From Druceiella hillmani (taxonomy: Eukaryota; Arthropoda; Insecta; Lepidoptera; Hepialidae): a DNA stretch of 64,000 bases. The position numbers and the translations under genes were made by a program. The notes beneath the pieces were generated by a model. That model had not been told where the DNA came from. It searched no databases and saw only the letters and a list, made by a program, of their open reading frames with translations. The DNA is taken from NCBI GenBank assembly GCA_039881145.1, contig JAYKKI010000074.1, positions 11,225,501 through 11,289,500 of the forward strand. Reading direction: 5' to 3'. Below are positions 14,801 to 28,194 of this stretch, in pieces. Position 1 is the first letter of the stretch. Each line of letters starts with the position of its first letter.

Positions 14801-16743
14801 ATTATGGATTATATTATAATAAAATTTAGGTTATTTTTAAGCCTATAAAATATGTACTATAAAATAATTTAGTGAGATAAAAAGCAATAGTAACATTTAT
14901 AAATAATTTAACAGAAATAATTTATATCCTCAAATGTTTCAACTTTTATATGGTTAGACTGTACGGACACTTTGTAATGTGAGTTCTACTGGAACTTAAG
15001 TACTTTTTTATAATATTTATTATAAAATGAGTTTTTAAGGAATTACACGAGAAGATAGAAATACGTATAAAATAATTGCTCGGGGATTCATTACCTCTTA
15101 GATGAAAATATAGTTAAGTTAAATAAAATAAACATTTTTCGTCCCATTTATCAGTGAACATAAACAACTGTTTTTATGACAAGATTTGTTTTTACTATAT
15201 TTTATTTTGTTTTCTGTATTTTTCTGTAGTTTTCTGTATTTTTCAATTCGCTAAGAGCTGACGACGACATTAAATAACTGTAGCATAAAATTATAATCTT
15301 GTAAGAATTTTTATGTGATATTTACATAATAATTTTGAACCTTTTCAATTTTGGTCACAGATGATTTTATACACAGTCAATTTTGTTATGTCTCAATCGC
15401 GTCAAGAATAATGAATGTGCATACTTTCACTGTGTTAGATTAGTGACGGTCGCAATATCTACGGAGATTAATTAAAAAAATATATAGGGACTTTTTCAAG
15501 CAAAATGTGAACAGCTAACTAAAGATTCCGGGCAGCTGTCTGACGTTGATGCAGATAACTCACATCGTACATGATATGTAAACGTCTAACTTTGAAAAAA
15601 AAAATTTAAAAATTAGCGAGATAAATTTAGAGGACATCAGAGTTAATATAAATAAATTTTCGTCATGAATTAACTCGAAATTGAACTCGGATGGGAATAA
15701 ATTGATTACAAACTCATTGATTTCTGAGCTTTTTGGCAAAAATATCGCCACTCCACTTCGAATAGCAAAATTAAGAAATAAAACAAACCTGTTTTCTTTC
15801 ATTAACGTTATTTTGAATAGCTGTAATAAAATGAAAATATAAATTAGCATAATATATATCAATGATAATTAGCCAAAAATCAAATATATAATATATAGTC
15901 ATACCAAAAAAAAAATGTAATGTACTATACATTTATGGCCTTTTTGATATCTATACATTAACGGTATTTTTGATCATATATCGGATAAACAATTTACCGT
16001 GAGTTAAAAATGGTAAAATGTTTAAATTGAAAAAAGTAGAGAGCAGAAAAAAGAACTGGAATATCCGTCTAAAATGCGAGAAAAAAGAATTATTTGGAAA
16101 AAATTGTTCATAAAAATTTAATCTATTTAATTTTTGCGAAATCAGTAGGCTTCTGTTTCCATAGTTAACCAATCGATAGAAAGTTAATCGCTCAGGAATT
16201 GTGAATGTATGTATAGACCAGAGAGACCAGAGTACGTACCTACGTATGTATAGACCAAAGATGGGCAACGAAAATTATTTTTCAAAGACAATTTTAATTT
16301 TTTGAACAAATATTTTAAAATTTAGAAAAAAATTGGCTCCTAAAGAACCAATCTTCTCTTACATTTAGATTTATTCATTTGTAAAATCACTCTAGTTAAA
16401 ACTACTTCGGTCACCAAAACTCGGACCTTATGGAATAATCGATAATCAGAAATGTGGAGCGGTAATATTTGTATTAATTTATATTGAATTTGTCGAATTT
16501 TTCTGTCGAATCAGTTAGATTATGCCAAGTGTCACTTTTTGAGATGTATTTAGAAATTAGTGAAAATTCATGAATATTTCGTTACTTTTCAGTTGCAATT
16601 AAGCAATATTTATTTTGTTTAAAAAATGTTAAACTCTGATGTACAACGTATTCTGAACTCTATTTGTTCATTTACAAATTTTGAACCAATAACGAAATTT
16701 AAAAAAAAATTAAATACAATTTTTAAATTAGAACTTTTAAATA
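11861..16743. other. AT-rich non-coding stretch
   Basis: No gene recognised in about 4.9 kb. Two adjacent minus-strand frames (15560-15862, 100 codons; 15951-16268, 105 codons) are dominated by F, I, L and N and carry no motif, which fits chance frames in AT-rich DNA. A near-palindrome TATGACGT-GA-ACGTCATA lies at about 13000-13018. A CAGCCGAT-containing 15-bp word is repeated at about 14709 and 14750. Confidence 0.5.
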
Positions 16744-16962
16744 TTGAATATATTTGGCGCTAATTTTGTAGAAATTCATTATTCACAATTAAATGCAACT
16801 ACGTGATGTAGTATTATTTCTACTTTCTTTAATTTCTTTAACCACGACCTAGGTTTCGTTGTATTACAACATCTTCAGGTGGGATATTAGCAAAGATATA
16901 TTAGATATCTTTGCTAATATCCCACCTAAAGATGTTATAATACAACTAACTCAAGTTCTCTC
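16744..16962. mobile_element. Foldback element FB1, copy 2 (right end truncated)
   Basis: It opens with the family's outer segment (GAATATATTTGGCG, 16745 on), runs through the ribozyme-like block in minus orientation (16842-16883) and reaches a near-perfect central palindrome at 16877-16926 (AGGTGGGATATTAGCAAAG on the left, its reverse complement on the right). The right arm then decays: the core reads CTAAAGA instead of CTGAAGA, the GAAAC following stem II is lost, and similarity ends near 16962. This copy shows the family's original centre best. No coding capacity. Confidence 0.85.
16842..16883 (-). ncRNA. Hammerhead-ribozyme-like motif (FB1 copy 2)
   Basis: The block is identical over 42 nt to 1742-1783, with every predicted stem, the CTGAAGA core, GAA and the GTC cleavage triplet (GAC on the plus strand, 16846-16848) intact. 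The matching position in the right arm of this element is mutated in the core and would not be expected to cleave. Confidence 0.5.
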
Positions 16963-18070
16963 ATATCCGATAAAAATATTGTCAACTACTAAATAAACTT
17001 TACAATATTACAAAAATAAAGGCAATTCATAAATCATTAAAGTATCAGAAGCAAAGATGTTTTCATTCAATATTATAAACAATTGCTAATGATTGTACAA
17101 TATTATTAAAGCATAAGGCACAAACATATTTCAAATATTAAGTATAAATTTTAAATAAATAATTTTTTTCTCGTGTAATTCATGTCATTTTTGTCGCGTG
17201 GAATTCATGTAATTTTTTTATCTCATATCATTTTTGACATATGTAACATTCGTTTAAATTTCCATGTTTTTTCGCAATCACAAGAAGCAAATTTGTCATA
17301 CCTTCAAAAGAAACTTGCAATATCATCACTGCGGTATTGTGAAAAAAAAATTAAATTTGATATTTGCCAGCTTTTTTGGGAGTGGAAAATATATTTTTTG
17401 TTAAATTAACTTTTTTATTAAATTAATTGTGAGCACCATTTTAAACAGTGAAAAACAATGTTTCTTCAAGAATTCTTTGATTAAAAAAATGAGAAATAGC
17501 GAAAAGTATTACAATTTTCTAAAATAACCTTACTACATGAAGTGTACAACATCCCTATGTAATATTGGTCAATTGGCAGCAAGAGAACAGGTCTTAGGAT
17601 ATAATTTTCTCCTAGTGACCCCCTTGGAAGTAGCAATAAAAGTAGCAAACCTTATATAAAAAATATCGTACAAGCATAGATTTCACCGTCACGTCATTTT
17701 ATGCGTACTTTGAGTGGTAAGTCAGATAGATGATTTAATTTTTCGACTTAACTCTAATAACTTTAACTAAACGTTCTAATTAAAAATTGTACTTAATTTT
17801 TTCTTTAAATTTCGTTAATTGTTCAAAATTTGTAAATTAACAAGCAGAGTTGAGAGTACGTTGTACATCAGAGTTTAACATTTTATAAAAAGTATTTCAA
17901 AGTAAATATTGCTTAATGGCAACTCAGTTTTATTTACTAACTAACTTTACCCATCAAAAAAAGCGTCTAACGAGCACATCCTACAGTCAGGTATATATAA
18001 TGTGTTGATGTGTATTTGTGTACACAGATTACTGCGCGTAAGCCAGTATGGTGCCGGAGCAGTAGATGTT

Positions 18071-18071
<1 letters not shown>
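16963..18071. other. AT-rich non-coding stretch
   Basis: No gene or element recognised. A short repeated word (ATTCATGTNATTTTTNT) occurs twice near 17175-17220. Confidence 0.5.

Positions 18072-18143
<72 letters not shown>
18072..18143. repeat. (AT)n microsatellite
   Basis: Uninterrupted AT dinucleotide run of about 72 bp. Frames through it on both strands give only poly-(Tyr-Ile) and are artefacts. Confidence 0.98.
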
Positions 18144-18145
<2 letters not shown>

Positions 18146-19752
18146 AAAAGCCGCTCAACGCCCCTAAAGATTTTCACTTTTTTATCATTTTCAAAAAATG
18201 TTTAACACAAACTTGGGGTGAGTTATATCGATTGTACATAGTGATAAATATATGTTGATATTTAGTTTCGAATTTACTCTCTAATTGGTATAATTTGGCT
18301 TTACAGTTAAAATATCTTGATTTTATGTTTAATCATTAATTTCACATTTGTGCCATGTTTTTATGTTTGCGAGTATGTTGTATTCTTTGCTATTATTATG
18401 CAAATTTCATTGCATGCATGCTTTTCAATGCATGTTTCATACGATAGAAATTTGTATTTCACATTTACTGAAATGAGTGGCCATTTCGGAGACCCATAAG
18501 GGAAGAACCATGGATTCCTCGATTATACAATAACCGACTTAAAATTGTTTATCTAAATGCTCATATAATTTGCCCAGAAATCAGAGAATTCTTGCCAGCA
18601 AAAATAATTTTTTGATTCACTGTTAATTCAACTCTAATTTTAGTACTGTTGAAGTAAGGGCCTGAGAATATTTGATTATAATGAACTTAATTCTACAAAC
18701 AAATTGCTCTCAAACATTTGCCAAAATGGAGACGTTGTTCGATCTCAGGGACAAAAACAATGAATATGGAGTAAAGATGAGATAGTTAATTAATTTTCTC
18801 ATTGCGCAATAAATTATATAATACTCCATCTGTAACAGAAACGCGAAACTTATTGGATCTTCTACTGTAAAATTCTTCCCTATGATATTTAATTATTTTG
18901 AGATATGTCCAAATGTAAAAAAAATATTCCGGCAACATTTTAAAGTGGAAAAAGTTGGAAAGAAATAGGGCAAATGTTATTAAATAAATAAAAAAGTTTA
19001 CACCCGCTAACTTCATACACACTTGGATTAGTTTTTTATCAGTTCCAGAGACATGAAGTGAATATTAACGTAATCTTAATATTCGTGCGCGAAAAGAAAC
19101 AATAGCACGGAAGTTTTATTTGCAATTTAACACCCCTTGCTACAAATATAAAGTGTATATATATATTTAATTAATTTCAGTTTTCCCCAAACATTTTTTT
19201 GGTCTTCCCTTGATATTTCAGAGTAATTGTCATAAACATAAGTAATTGTCATATACTTGGAAAAAAAGCCTCTGTGTCCATATTTTATTTCAGGATTTTC
19301 TGATGTGTGTTGGCAAATACTAGACAAAAACCATGGACGAATTTGACTCAAAGTACATTTATAGTTTTTAAATAATAGACTTCGTTTTATTCCAATTAAA
19401 TGCAATAAAAATGTGTCTATTATCCATGCACGTTATTGTGTGCATCAAACTGAGTATATACTCAGTTTGATGCACAAAATATTTGTGATTTTTTCGAAAC
19501 GGTTAAGAATTATCACATTGTTGACCGACATTTCTGCTTGGTCAGATATACAGTATCGCCTATATTATTAATAGACACGCCCTTTGTTCCAATTGTGTAA
19601 CTAAACTTACATCGATCGAGATTACAAAAATTCACTTTTATTTCACGCTTATAAAATATTTCGTCACCTTTTGATTCATAAGAGATATGCTTGTAATTGC
19701 TTTAAATAATCTATATATATAATTATATACGTATATATTCGTGTACATATAT

Positions 19753-19755
<3 letters not shown>
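18144..19755. other. AT-rich non-coding stretch with a 38-bp palindrome
   Basis: No gene recognised. Frames of 60-92 codons are of chance length. The one notable structure is the palindrome listed at 19439-19476. Confidence 0.5.
19439..19476. repeat. 38-bp perfect palindrome
   Basis: TGTGCATCAAACTGAGTAT is followed directly by its exact reverse complement, with the centre between 19457 and 19458 and no loop. Its function is unknown. It could be a head-to-head junction of a small element or a dyad-symmetric binding site. Confidence 0.95.

Positions 19756-19804
<49 letters not shown>
19756..19804. repeat. (AT)n microsatellite
   Basis: AT dinucleotide run of about 49 bp, flanked by shorter ATAT runs from 19711 to 19818. 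Confidence 0.97.
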
Positions 19805-19806
<2 letters not shown>

Positions 19807-22800
19807 TATATATATGGGTTCAATTTCTAAATATCTGTAAAACGTGTTTAAGTATTCATTTTGGAGTACTTTTAAGTAGTTTTTACTTATTAGAACCACC
19901 CAATCTTTTTTCAAGCCACAAAATGTGAAAATGCTATTTCACCCTACGTTATATGAGAATTAATTGAACCGTTTAATAATTTTACTCTATTAGAGATTTT
20001 TAACCCTATGTCACCCCCTTAGAAATCGATTTTCAAATGGAGATTCGATAGGATTTTGCTGGAAGAATCGATTTAATTTTGAAGGAAAGGCTTTTACACC
20101 ACAGATGCAATTGCTTGTTAAAATATTGTTTTAAATTATTTTTATGAAAATATGTAACTTAAATCTAATTTCATTTGAAAATATGTTTAGCGCGTCTTCG
20201 AAAATATCCTTAATTTTTTTAAAAAGCTATCCTTTCAACTAACTTCTACTCCTGTAGTTTATCATCTATAGTTATACGGTGGTGAAGAATACTTTTAAAG
20301 ACATTTTAATAAGAATTTATCATTTAAAATATTCTATAATTACGACAATAATAATTCTTACTAAATAGAAATACTCCAAAATTTATTTAACATTCCAGCG
20401 TTTACATTTTTTTTATGTGACAACATCTTGAAAATTGATGTGGGGAGGCAATCGAAATCATAAGGCCAACAAATTCGCTGGTAGTAACATGTAACTTCAG
20501 TAGCTCGGCTAAAAATGGGTATAGTGCTGCCAATTTTATTTCATTTTTACGAGAAAAGATCCATCCTTACCTGACACATATCATAAAATCTAGTTTATGA
20601 TATGTATCACTCCGACATTTGTAGAGGCACAACATCGCGAACTACGCATCCGCAAAATGATCCTACGATTTTCTGTCAATCGATTTAATATTTGCAAGAT
20701 AAATTTAAATCATTTTGAAGACATATGTATCCTAATTGTGTATACTTGTAGTATCATGTATTCTATGAATGTAAGATGAAAATTTATTAAACTATAAAAA
20801 AAATGCAAATTTATTGTACCCGATAAATAATGATATGTACACGATAAATATTTTCAGGAAAATAGGTGTGGCTATGTCCGGTACTACACTCTTCTTTTGG
20901 AAAATTTCCTTGTTAAGGTATGTACCCATATCTGGGATCTAACAAAAGATAACAGAACTTTTTTTAGTTTTCCCAGAGCTTTGTCTTTGACTATTAGCGC
21001 GACTAGTTTTCTATTTCAAAACGAAAAAAAAAGAACAAAATTTTAAAAATAGGAACATCATATTTTTTATAGAGCTGAGAAGAGCGAGTCAATGACATTT
21101 GTGATTTCAAATGTATAGTTATGAGAAAGCCTGTTTAAAATTGCACGCTTCAAATATGGTTTTTATAAAACACGTCCAATTTGTATTGCACGTGTTTGAA
21201 TTGAATTATAATAAAACTATTATAAAAAAATTAAATTTAGTGGCGGTACAACTTGTATTGAACTAAAAGCTGTGCACGCTTTCAACAGTGCATTTTTCAT
21301 TTAGTTTAATTAAGGGCACAAATGAAGGGTTTGTGTATAGATGTTAAACGTAGCGCTTAAAAAGATAGGTCATGGAGGAAAAAACAAAAAAATTTACAGC
21401 TATTTGCTATTACATGGCTTGTGATCCATGACTAATTAAGAGATATAGTTTTTCTCTAGACGGTATTAGGTAAAGCCATTAAACTGTTTGTGTTCTATAA
21501 TTTATCAAATACATATTTTATACAATAGGTCCTAGGCGGTACAATTATATGAATTTGTCGATTACTCAATACGTAGATGATAATAAAAAAATTATCAAAT
21601 ATGCATTTGACCTAAAACGTTTAGTCATTTCAAAGATCTATTCAAGAGATGCATAAAAACACACTCTTAGGTTGTGCCGACAATTTTTCTGGTAAAAGAA
21701 AGTATTGATCAATCATTAAAATATACAGAAAAATTGTTAAATTTGCGATCGTTCTGAAAAAATTTTATATTTGTTCTTGCAAAATTAGTAAGCTTTTATT
21801 TTGTGTATCAAAAATCTAAATGTTGTCAAAATGATGTTAAATTTGTTTCCTAATTTAACGTCATTAAACTTTGCCTTCACCGCATGATTGAAGCTAAGAA
21901 ACAAATTGTTTACAACAAAGTAAGCGAAGTTACGGCCACAAGTTGTTAAAGAAATAAAAAAGCTATTTATTTTATAAAGCCCGGCCTTCAATTTATACGA
22001 CAAGAGTTTGCAAATACGAACTTTAAACGGAATTTTACTATAGGAACATTCACGCAGAATTTAAATGACAGTGTTAAAATTATACAAATTTTCTAAATTA
22101 TAATTCAAACAAGACTTATTCTTCTCTAGGCCGCGTTTGAAGAATATTTAAATACTTGCATTAGTAGTTTTAGTCGATGTCTGGGAAGTTGTAGCCCTCT
22201 ATTCGTGTGTGTGAAGGTAAACATTTTCGTTGAAAACATATCTTAACTATTTTTTGGTTGTTCAGTAGAGATCAGTGGTATTCTGGGGATAAAACTGAGA
22301 ATTTATATATGTTATGGGATTTCATTTGAAAGGGTTAGTTATAAGGATCTCAAAATATTTCTTTTTAATATTAAGTAGTATATCTTCAGATATATTGCCA
22401 GAGATACAGTGAAAAATATTCAACAAACATTTTCCCACTCACACTTTTTTCCAAAACTATTGAATCCAAAATGAAGAAAAAATAGCATTTTTGGAAGCTC
22501 GCCCAAAGGTTGTAGGAAATTTATAATTATGATTCTAGATGTAATAATTTTTAGATGTCTACTTTAATATATATGTCCGCCCTATTGAATTACGTTAGTA
22601 TCTATATAGTATACGTCTAGTATACAAGGTTTGTATCAAGTCATACAAAGATATTGCAGAACCTACTTGTAATTTTACTCAAATATCAAAGATTAATTAC
22701 ACGTTCGTCTGATATGACTTAAAAATAATCTTGTAAACTTTAGCTTCATCCAAAATTAATGAATTTATATCTAAACCATAGCTACCGATTTGCTTTGGTC

Positions 22801-22854
22801 AGTAATTGTTCGTGAAAATCAAATGACTATTGGCGAACACGATTTCCGTTAGTT
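19805..22854. other. AT-rich non-coding stretch
   Basis: About 3 kb with no gene, element or RNA gene that I can recognise. Confidence 0.5.
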
Positions 22855-23060
22855 CAGAGAGCGCTCATGGCGAGGAAGTCGATCAAATCCTTTGTTCGTC
22901 TTGCCACTAATTTATTAGGACATTTGATGACACTGCCCGATATCCGGATGGCGTGGCCCCCTCATCGTGCTTGCTCTCCACCACGACACTCGACGAATTC
23001 TACAAAGTGCCTCGGTGAATTTACTGGAATTTATTGTCAGAGGAAAGGGTTCATTGGATT
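22855..23060. other. GC-raised block with an 84-codon open frame
   Basis: G+C is clearly higher than in the surroundings for about 200 bp. A plus-strand frame from ATG at 22867 runs 84 codons to 23121. Its first half has a composition (R, P, H, C, T) unlike translated AT-rich spacer, but I recognise no domain. It could be an exon, a relic exon or a fragment of a mobile element. There is no clear splice acceptor at its left edge. Confidence 0.25.
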
Positions 23061-25300
23061 ATTTGATCTTGAGCATTCGGATTGGAATTTATATTGTATT
23101 TGGCTAAATACGAAGACATGAAGTGAAGCTTTAATTCTTGTAAACATTAATTATCTCGGTCCGACGAATTGTCCCAACATATTTTAGAAAATGTGGACAG
23201 GTGTTTGTAGTTATGAGTTTTTTAAGCATAAAGCTTTCTAAGATTATATTGTATTTTACGAATATATGAATATACTTTCACGAACTACTTTTAAGTTTAC
23301 GTATTAAAATTATCTTTAAAATAACGATATTGACATAAATACCTTAAAAATTGTTAGTAGTAAGATAGGAACAGTATTTATCCCCTTATCGTAAAATTAA
23401 ATTATTCGCAAATTAATTATGTCAGTTCAATATGGACAAAAAAATTAAGAAAGAACTGAACTTTAAACTGTCTTCATTATTTAATTTTTTAAATACGTAA
23501 TATTTATACAACTGTGAAAGTTGACACTTTTTATTCATGTTAATGCATAAGCCGGATTAAATTGTTATGTCAGAAAATTTGTAATAATTATAGAAAATAA
23601 TCGCTTTTATTTACATTTCCCCAATACATTTTTCAAATAATTTGCTATACTTAAATAATTTTTTATATAAACCGATTTAGAAAATTATTGAAATTTTTGT
23701 TTTTCATATTAAATAAATTAAAATGCAAATGTGCGACGAATTATAAATTGATTTAGAAAATTATTGAAATTTTTGTTTTTTATATTAAATAAATTAACGA
23801 CGGAATAACTCTAAAGGAAGTAAACATTTTCTTCAAATTACACCGCTGACGCTGTTTGGCAGGTCGAACTTATAGCGATCATAGGTGAGCAAAAATGTAA
23901 TAAATGTTAATGTGAAACCCAATCAACTAAAATATTGTGGTACCCACAAATACCCACAAATCGGTAACAAGTACCCACAAGTCGTATAAATCTGGGAGCA
24001 AATAACACACAACCAAATTCTGAGCCACATAGGGTACAGACCCTTAGCTTGAAGAGTTTAGTATCGCTATTCATAAAATGAATATTTTTACGATTATTCA
24101 TATATATACATTCAGAAATCCATGTTAATTAATGCCAATAATGAATGAAGACCGGTATTTTTAGGAGTTCATATCTCATTATGAGAAAAACCTCTGTGAA
24201 ATCACTCACGTATTCACAGTCTGTCGGTCTGTCCATTCGTTTTTCTCGGTAACCGTTTGAAAAAAGGAAAGTTTTCGAAATTTTATGGAAAATGATTCAA
24301 GGGAATAAAATAATTCATAAACAGAGTAATATCCATGGTACGCCGCTTTTGTCAGAACCTGCTGGACATAAAGATTTGAAATTTATCACAGTACCATATA
24401 ATATCAATTCACATATATTTTATTGGTAAATATCTTAAAATATTTATGGAGAAATTTTAGGGAGGGCAAATGACATGAAGAAAAAAATACTTATATATAA
24501 TATTAATTCATATATTGTATGGAGTGTCAATTAAAAGAAAAATTGATAAAGATTCTATTATTTTTTCATAGATATTGTTGAAAATGCCCCCAAATAGTCA
24601 ATAATTATGAATATAACAGCTTTACTGGATGTTTGCGTAAAGTTTACCGGAAAACTTTAGCGATGACTCTGAACTCAAGGTTTTTGAGAAGTTTTTAAAA
24701 CGTATCAAAAATATTTTAAATATATTTCTTATTTCATAATCATTATTATTATCTGTATGTAATTTAACAGAAATTAAATATACCCTTAATTGCTTATGAG
24801 TATCTAATGTATACGGGACCCTTGTAATACGAGTTTCACTCGTCGCTAAAAAATTTTCTTTAGGTTCTCTTCTTATGTAATTTTTAATGTGAGCAAATGT
24901 GCATTGATGACGTATTTCCGCCAACATGGGTATGATTTAAATATAAGGGCCTTAGAGAAAGTATCATCTGTGAAGGATCTTGATGTAATTATGCATAACT
25001 ATTCAATATTTTATTATCTTACCACAGAAACTTGTCAGAAGGTTTACAATGTGGTGGTATTTGTCATGCAATTTTTCCATGACTTTCTTTTTCAATTTTT
25101 CCATGATTTTTCCATGACATGCAATTTTATATGACAGTGGTTGTATCGCCACCTTGTCTAATTTCTTTATATGAAAAATGTACGTCTACTACCTTCAGTT
25201 ATATTCTTCAGATTGTATGATGAGCATGGACTGATGTAATTCAAATCAAATCCGACCGGAATTGCTTTTGATTAATCATTTTTTAATCACTTAGTCATTT
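23061..25300. other. AT-rich non-coding stretch
   Basis: No gene recognised. It holds a 47-bp direct duplication (separate entry) and a TACCCACAA word occurring three times at about 23941-23980. Confidence 0.5.
23674..23796 (+). repeat. 47-bp direct duplication, 76-bp period
   Basis: GATTTAGAAAATTATTGAAA and the bases after it, ending in TATTAAATAAATTAA, occur at 23674-23720 and 23750-23796 with one mismatch. Confidence 0.95.
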
Positions 25301-25387
25301 TGTTGAATATATTTGGCGTTAATTTTGTTGAAATTCATTATTCACAAAGAAAGTAGAAATAATACTATATCACGTAGTTTCATTTTT
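25301..25387. mobile_element. Foldback element FB1, copy 3 (internal deletion)
   Basis: The outer left segment (TTGAATATATTTGGCGTTAA at 25302, through GAAATTCATTATTCACAA) joins directly to the right-arm segment AGAAAGTAGAAATAATACTA and ends in CACGTAGTTTCATTT. The whole centre, including both ribozyme-like blocks, is gone. The two parts are collinear with copies 2 and 4, so this is a deletion derivative of one insertion. Confidence 0.85.
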
Positions 25388-28139
25388 TTGACTTGGTCTT
25401 GAATTTAAAGGTTAACGCTCGTGACTGTTACGGGAGAGAACGGAGTCATAGTTTCATCTGATTAGATCGCGTAACATATTTTGCAGTATTTACCAGTTTT
25501 TTACGCACTTGATGTTAATAGTTGTAATTTTAATGTTTGCACATGTCCAGCGCTTTGTGTTATCCTATAGTTTGGATAGGGGTTTCGTAAATAAATAATT
25601 AAAAGAATAACATTTGTGTCCATTCATATATGCTTTTTTGGGATGTATGAAATATCCATTAATCACAAAAATTTTTTCACATATGTACAATATGTATAAA
25701 AGAAGATTTATTTTATATGATACCTTTGCAATAAATATTCCATTTACGTTAATTTAAATAAATTATTTACGTTTTTACTTCACGTTTATAATTATCTGAA
25801 TAATGAGATAAACCTTGTTTTTTTATTTAATTAACCATTAAAAATATTAACACTTGTGAATAAATTTAATAAGTTTGAGATATCAAAATGTTTTTTAAAC
25901 CCATTTTTGCAAACATTGTACCCGGATAGCATTACTGCTATTTTGCCATTTTTTTATATTTCAGGTTCATTCTTATGTAAATATTATTCTTAAAATTTAA
26001 ATTTCAAACCAGCTATAATTAGAAGAAGATTTCTAACATTGGAATTGTGGTAAAATTGCAAGTCTCGCAAGTCTAAAATTATTTAGCTATCTTTAAAATT
26101 TGATGATTGTTGATATTATAGCTATATTTAAAACTTTCTGCTAGTTGATAGATCCGATCGCTGTGTACAGAACATGGAACAGTGTACAACGTTAGCATTT
26201 GAGCAAATAGATAATTTGGATTATCGAGAATTGGTCATCTTAAAACTGATTGAATGCTATGTAAATGTAGGATACATTTTAATGCGGAACGTAAATAATT
26301 TCATTGTAATATCAAAATAAAATTTAATGTGTAACAAAACGTTTGGTTTACTAGGATAATAATGCTTTAATTAATTCAGGGCTCTCCACCTCCAAAACGC
26401 CCTGTTTCCATGAAATTTTGAATTTTACTGTAATTTGGAATTCCAGATGCCTTCCTACAACTTTTTCCTGAAAAACAAGTTATGACAAGTATTAGTCAGT
26501 AAAAAATCGTTTTTGGGAAAATTAATCTTCAACTGTTACATTTAAATTAATTTTCAATGATAAATACTTGAAATACAAAAATTTAAGCAGATCAAAAAGA
26601 TATTTGTGAAAAATTTCTAAATATCGAATTTAATTGAAGATCGATTAAGCGGCTTTGTAAAAAAAATATTTTTCCATGTGTAAAAAAATATTTTTCCATT
26701 AATGTTTTTAAAATCTATTTTATTTTTACATTCAGTTCCATTAATATCTCGACTTCGTTTACTAACGACTAAAACAATTTATTTACTGCAATTACTGCTC
26801 GAAATTTGAAAATAATAATGCTACCGAAAATGACAATTTTTTTACGTTTGAAATGCAGTTTAACTAATGTATTTGAGTCAAATTCTGAGATACTTTTTTT
26901 CACGTGTCGTTCCTTCTACTGATTCACTCGATTGGTTTCCTTATTACAGCAAAATAAAATATTTAAATTCCCTACTATAAGTGAAAAACAAAATAAAATA
27001 AAATAAATTTCAAAATTAGCTACGCCCCCTCTCATTATTTTAAGATTTAACTTCTAATTCTCGAATTTTAAGACATAAATTCCACATCGTGATGCCCTTC
27101 ATTATTTTAAAATCTTATAACGTTTGTGCTATCTATCTACAAAAAATCACCAGCGACATTAAAAGAGAAAAATAGTTTTAATTATTATTTTCCATGTAGC
27201 TACTTATTTAAGACTTTGTTTTTAGACAAACGAAAATAATGAGTTAATAATTTAATTTTGCTTCAAAATTATGAACTTATTAAATGTAATTTTTTTGCGC
27301 AGGCGCAATTAATCCCGTTTTTATAGCTTAAATCATTCTTCAATTAGTGTGCCACTTTAGTAGATAGCTTATTATCAGTTTGCATAACAATATCATATGG
27401 ATATATCTGTAGAAACATTTTTGAAAGAGAAAAATATTTGACTTTACACAAGATAAATGGAATTTATGAAAGTACAATGAACGTAAAAAAAGACATTTAT
27501 TATGGTAGAAAAATGAAATAAATATTGCATATAGTCCAATAAAATAAGTAAATAAATAAATATATGTATATAAATTATTTAACGTTATTGATAGCATTCA
27601 TTGAATTATGATGATTTTTGCATTGCATTAAAACGGAGAATTGATAATAGCTTTGCGATCACTTTTATAAACGATACGTGTGGAATTCAATATCATAAGT
27701 GAAACAGTTGTCGCCTCATATTTAATCAAAAGACAACATTGAAGCGACTGTGAAACTAAAAATAAAGTATCAATTCTGAACAGAACCTGCCTGATAAATA
27801 TTTTAAAATCTTGCGGAAATGTTTGGCTATCCTCATATAGATCTATTTGCATCTAGGTTAAATACTAAGGGCCCTGAATATATCTTATTGCAGAGATCAT
27901 GACCCTTGGAACATAAATGCTTTCACTGTAGTGGACAAGAGTAGACAGAATATAATTTCTATATATTTCCTCCATTTACCTTGCTTTTTAAAACTCTGCA
28001 CTGCAACATTTCAATGTGAAAGCAAGCGGCATCCTTGTGTTTCATCTGTGGACATGGCAACTATTTTAGTCCATATTAAAATTTATCATAGATTGAAAGA
28101 CGTACTTGTATGATGTATTCTTTGAGCCATCCGAGGAAC
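25388..28139. other. AT-rich non-coding stretch
   Basis: No gene recognised up to about 27.9 kb. The 60-codon plus-strand frame at 27931-28113 lies just before the tyrosine-recombinase relic and could be an unrecognised upstream part of that element. Confidence 0.45.
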
Positions 28140-28194
28140 TACATTTTTATATTTCAGAACACCGTATCCACTTCACTAAAAGCTCAAGTAAAGT

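Noticed and set aside
15560..16268. Two neighbouring minus-strand frames of 100 and 105 codons
   Set aside because: Dominated by F, I, L, N and K with no motif. A few frames over 100 codons are expected by chance in 64 kb of AT-rich DNA.
17947..18205. Frames with poly-(Tyr-Ile) on both strands
   Set aside because: Produced by the (AT)n microsatellite at 18072-18143. The same holds for 19723-19914, 34488-34676 and 37933-38172.
24220..24260. GTCTGTCGGTCTGTCC stretch as a tandem repeat element
   Set aside because: Only a few imperfect units; a simple low-complexity word.
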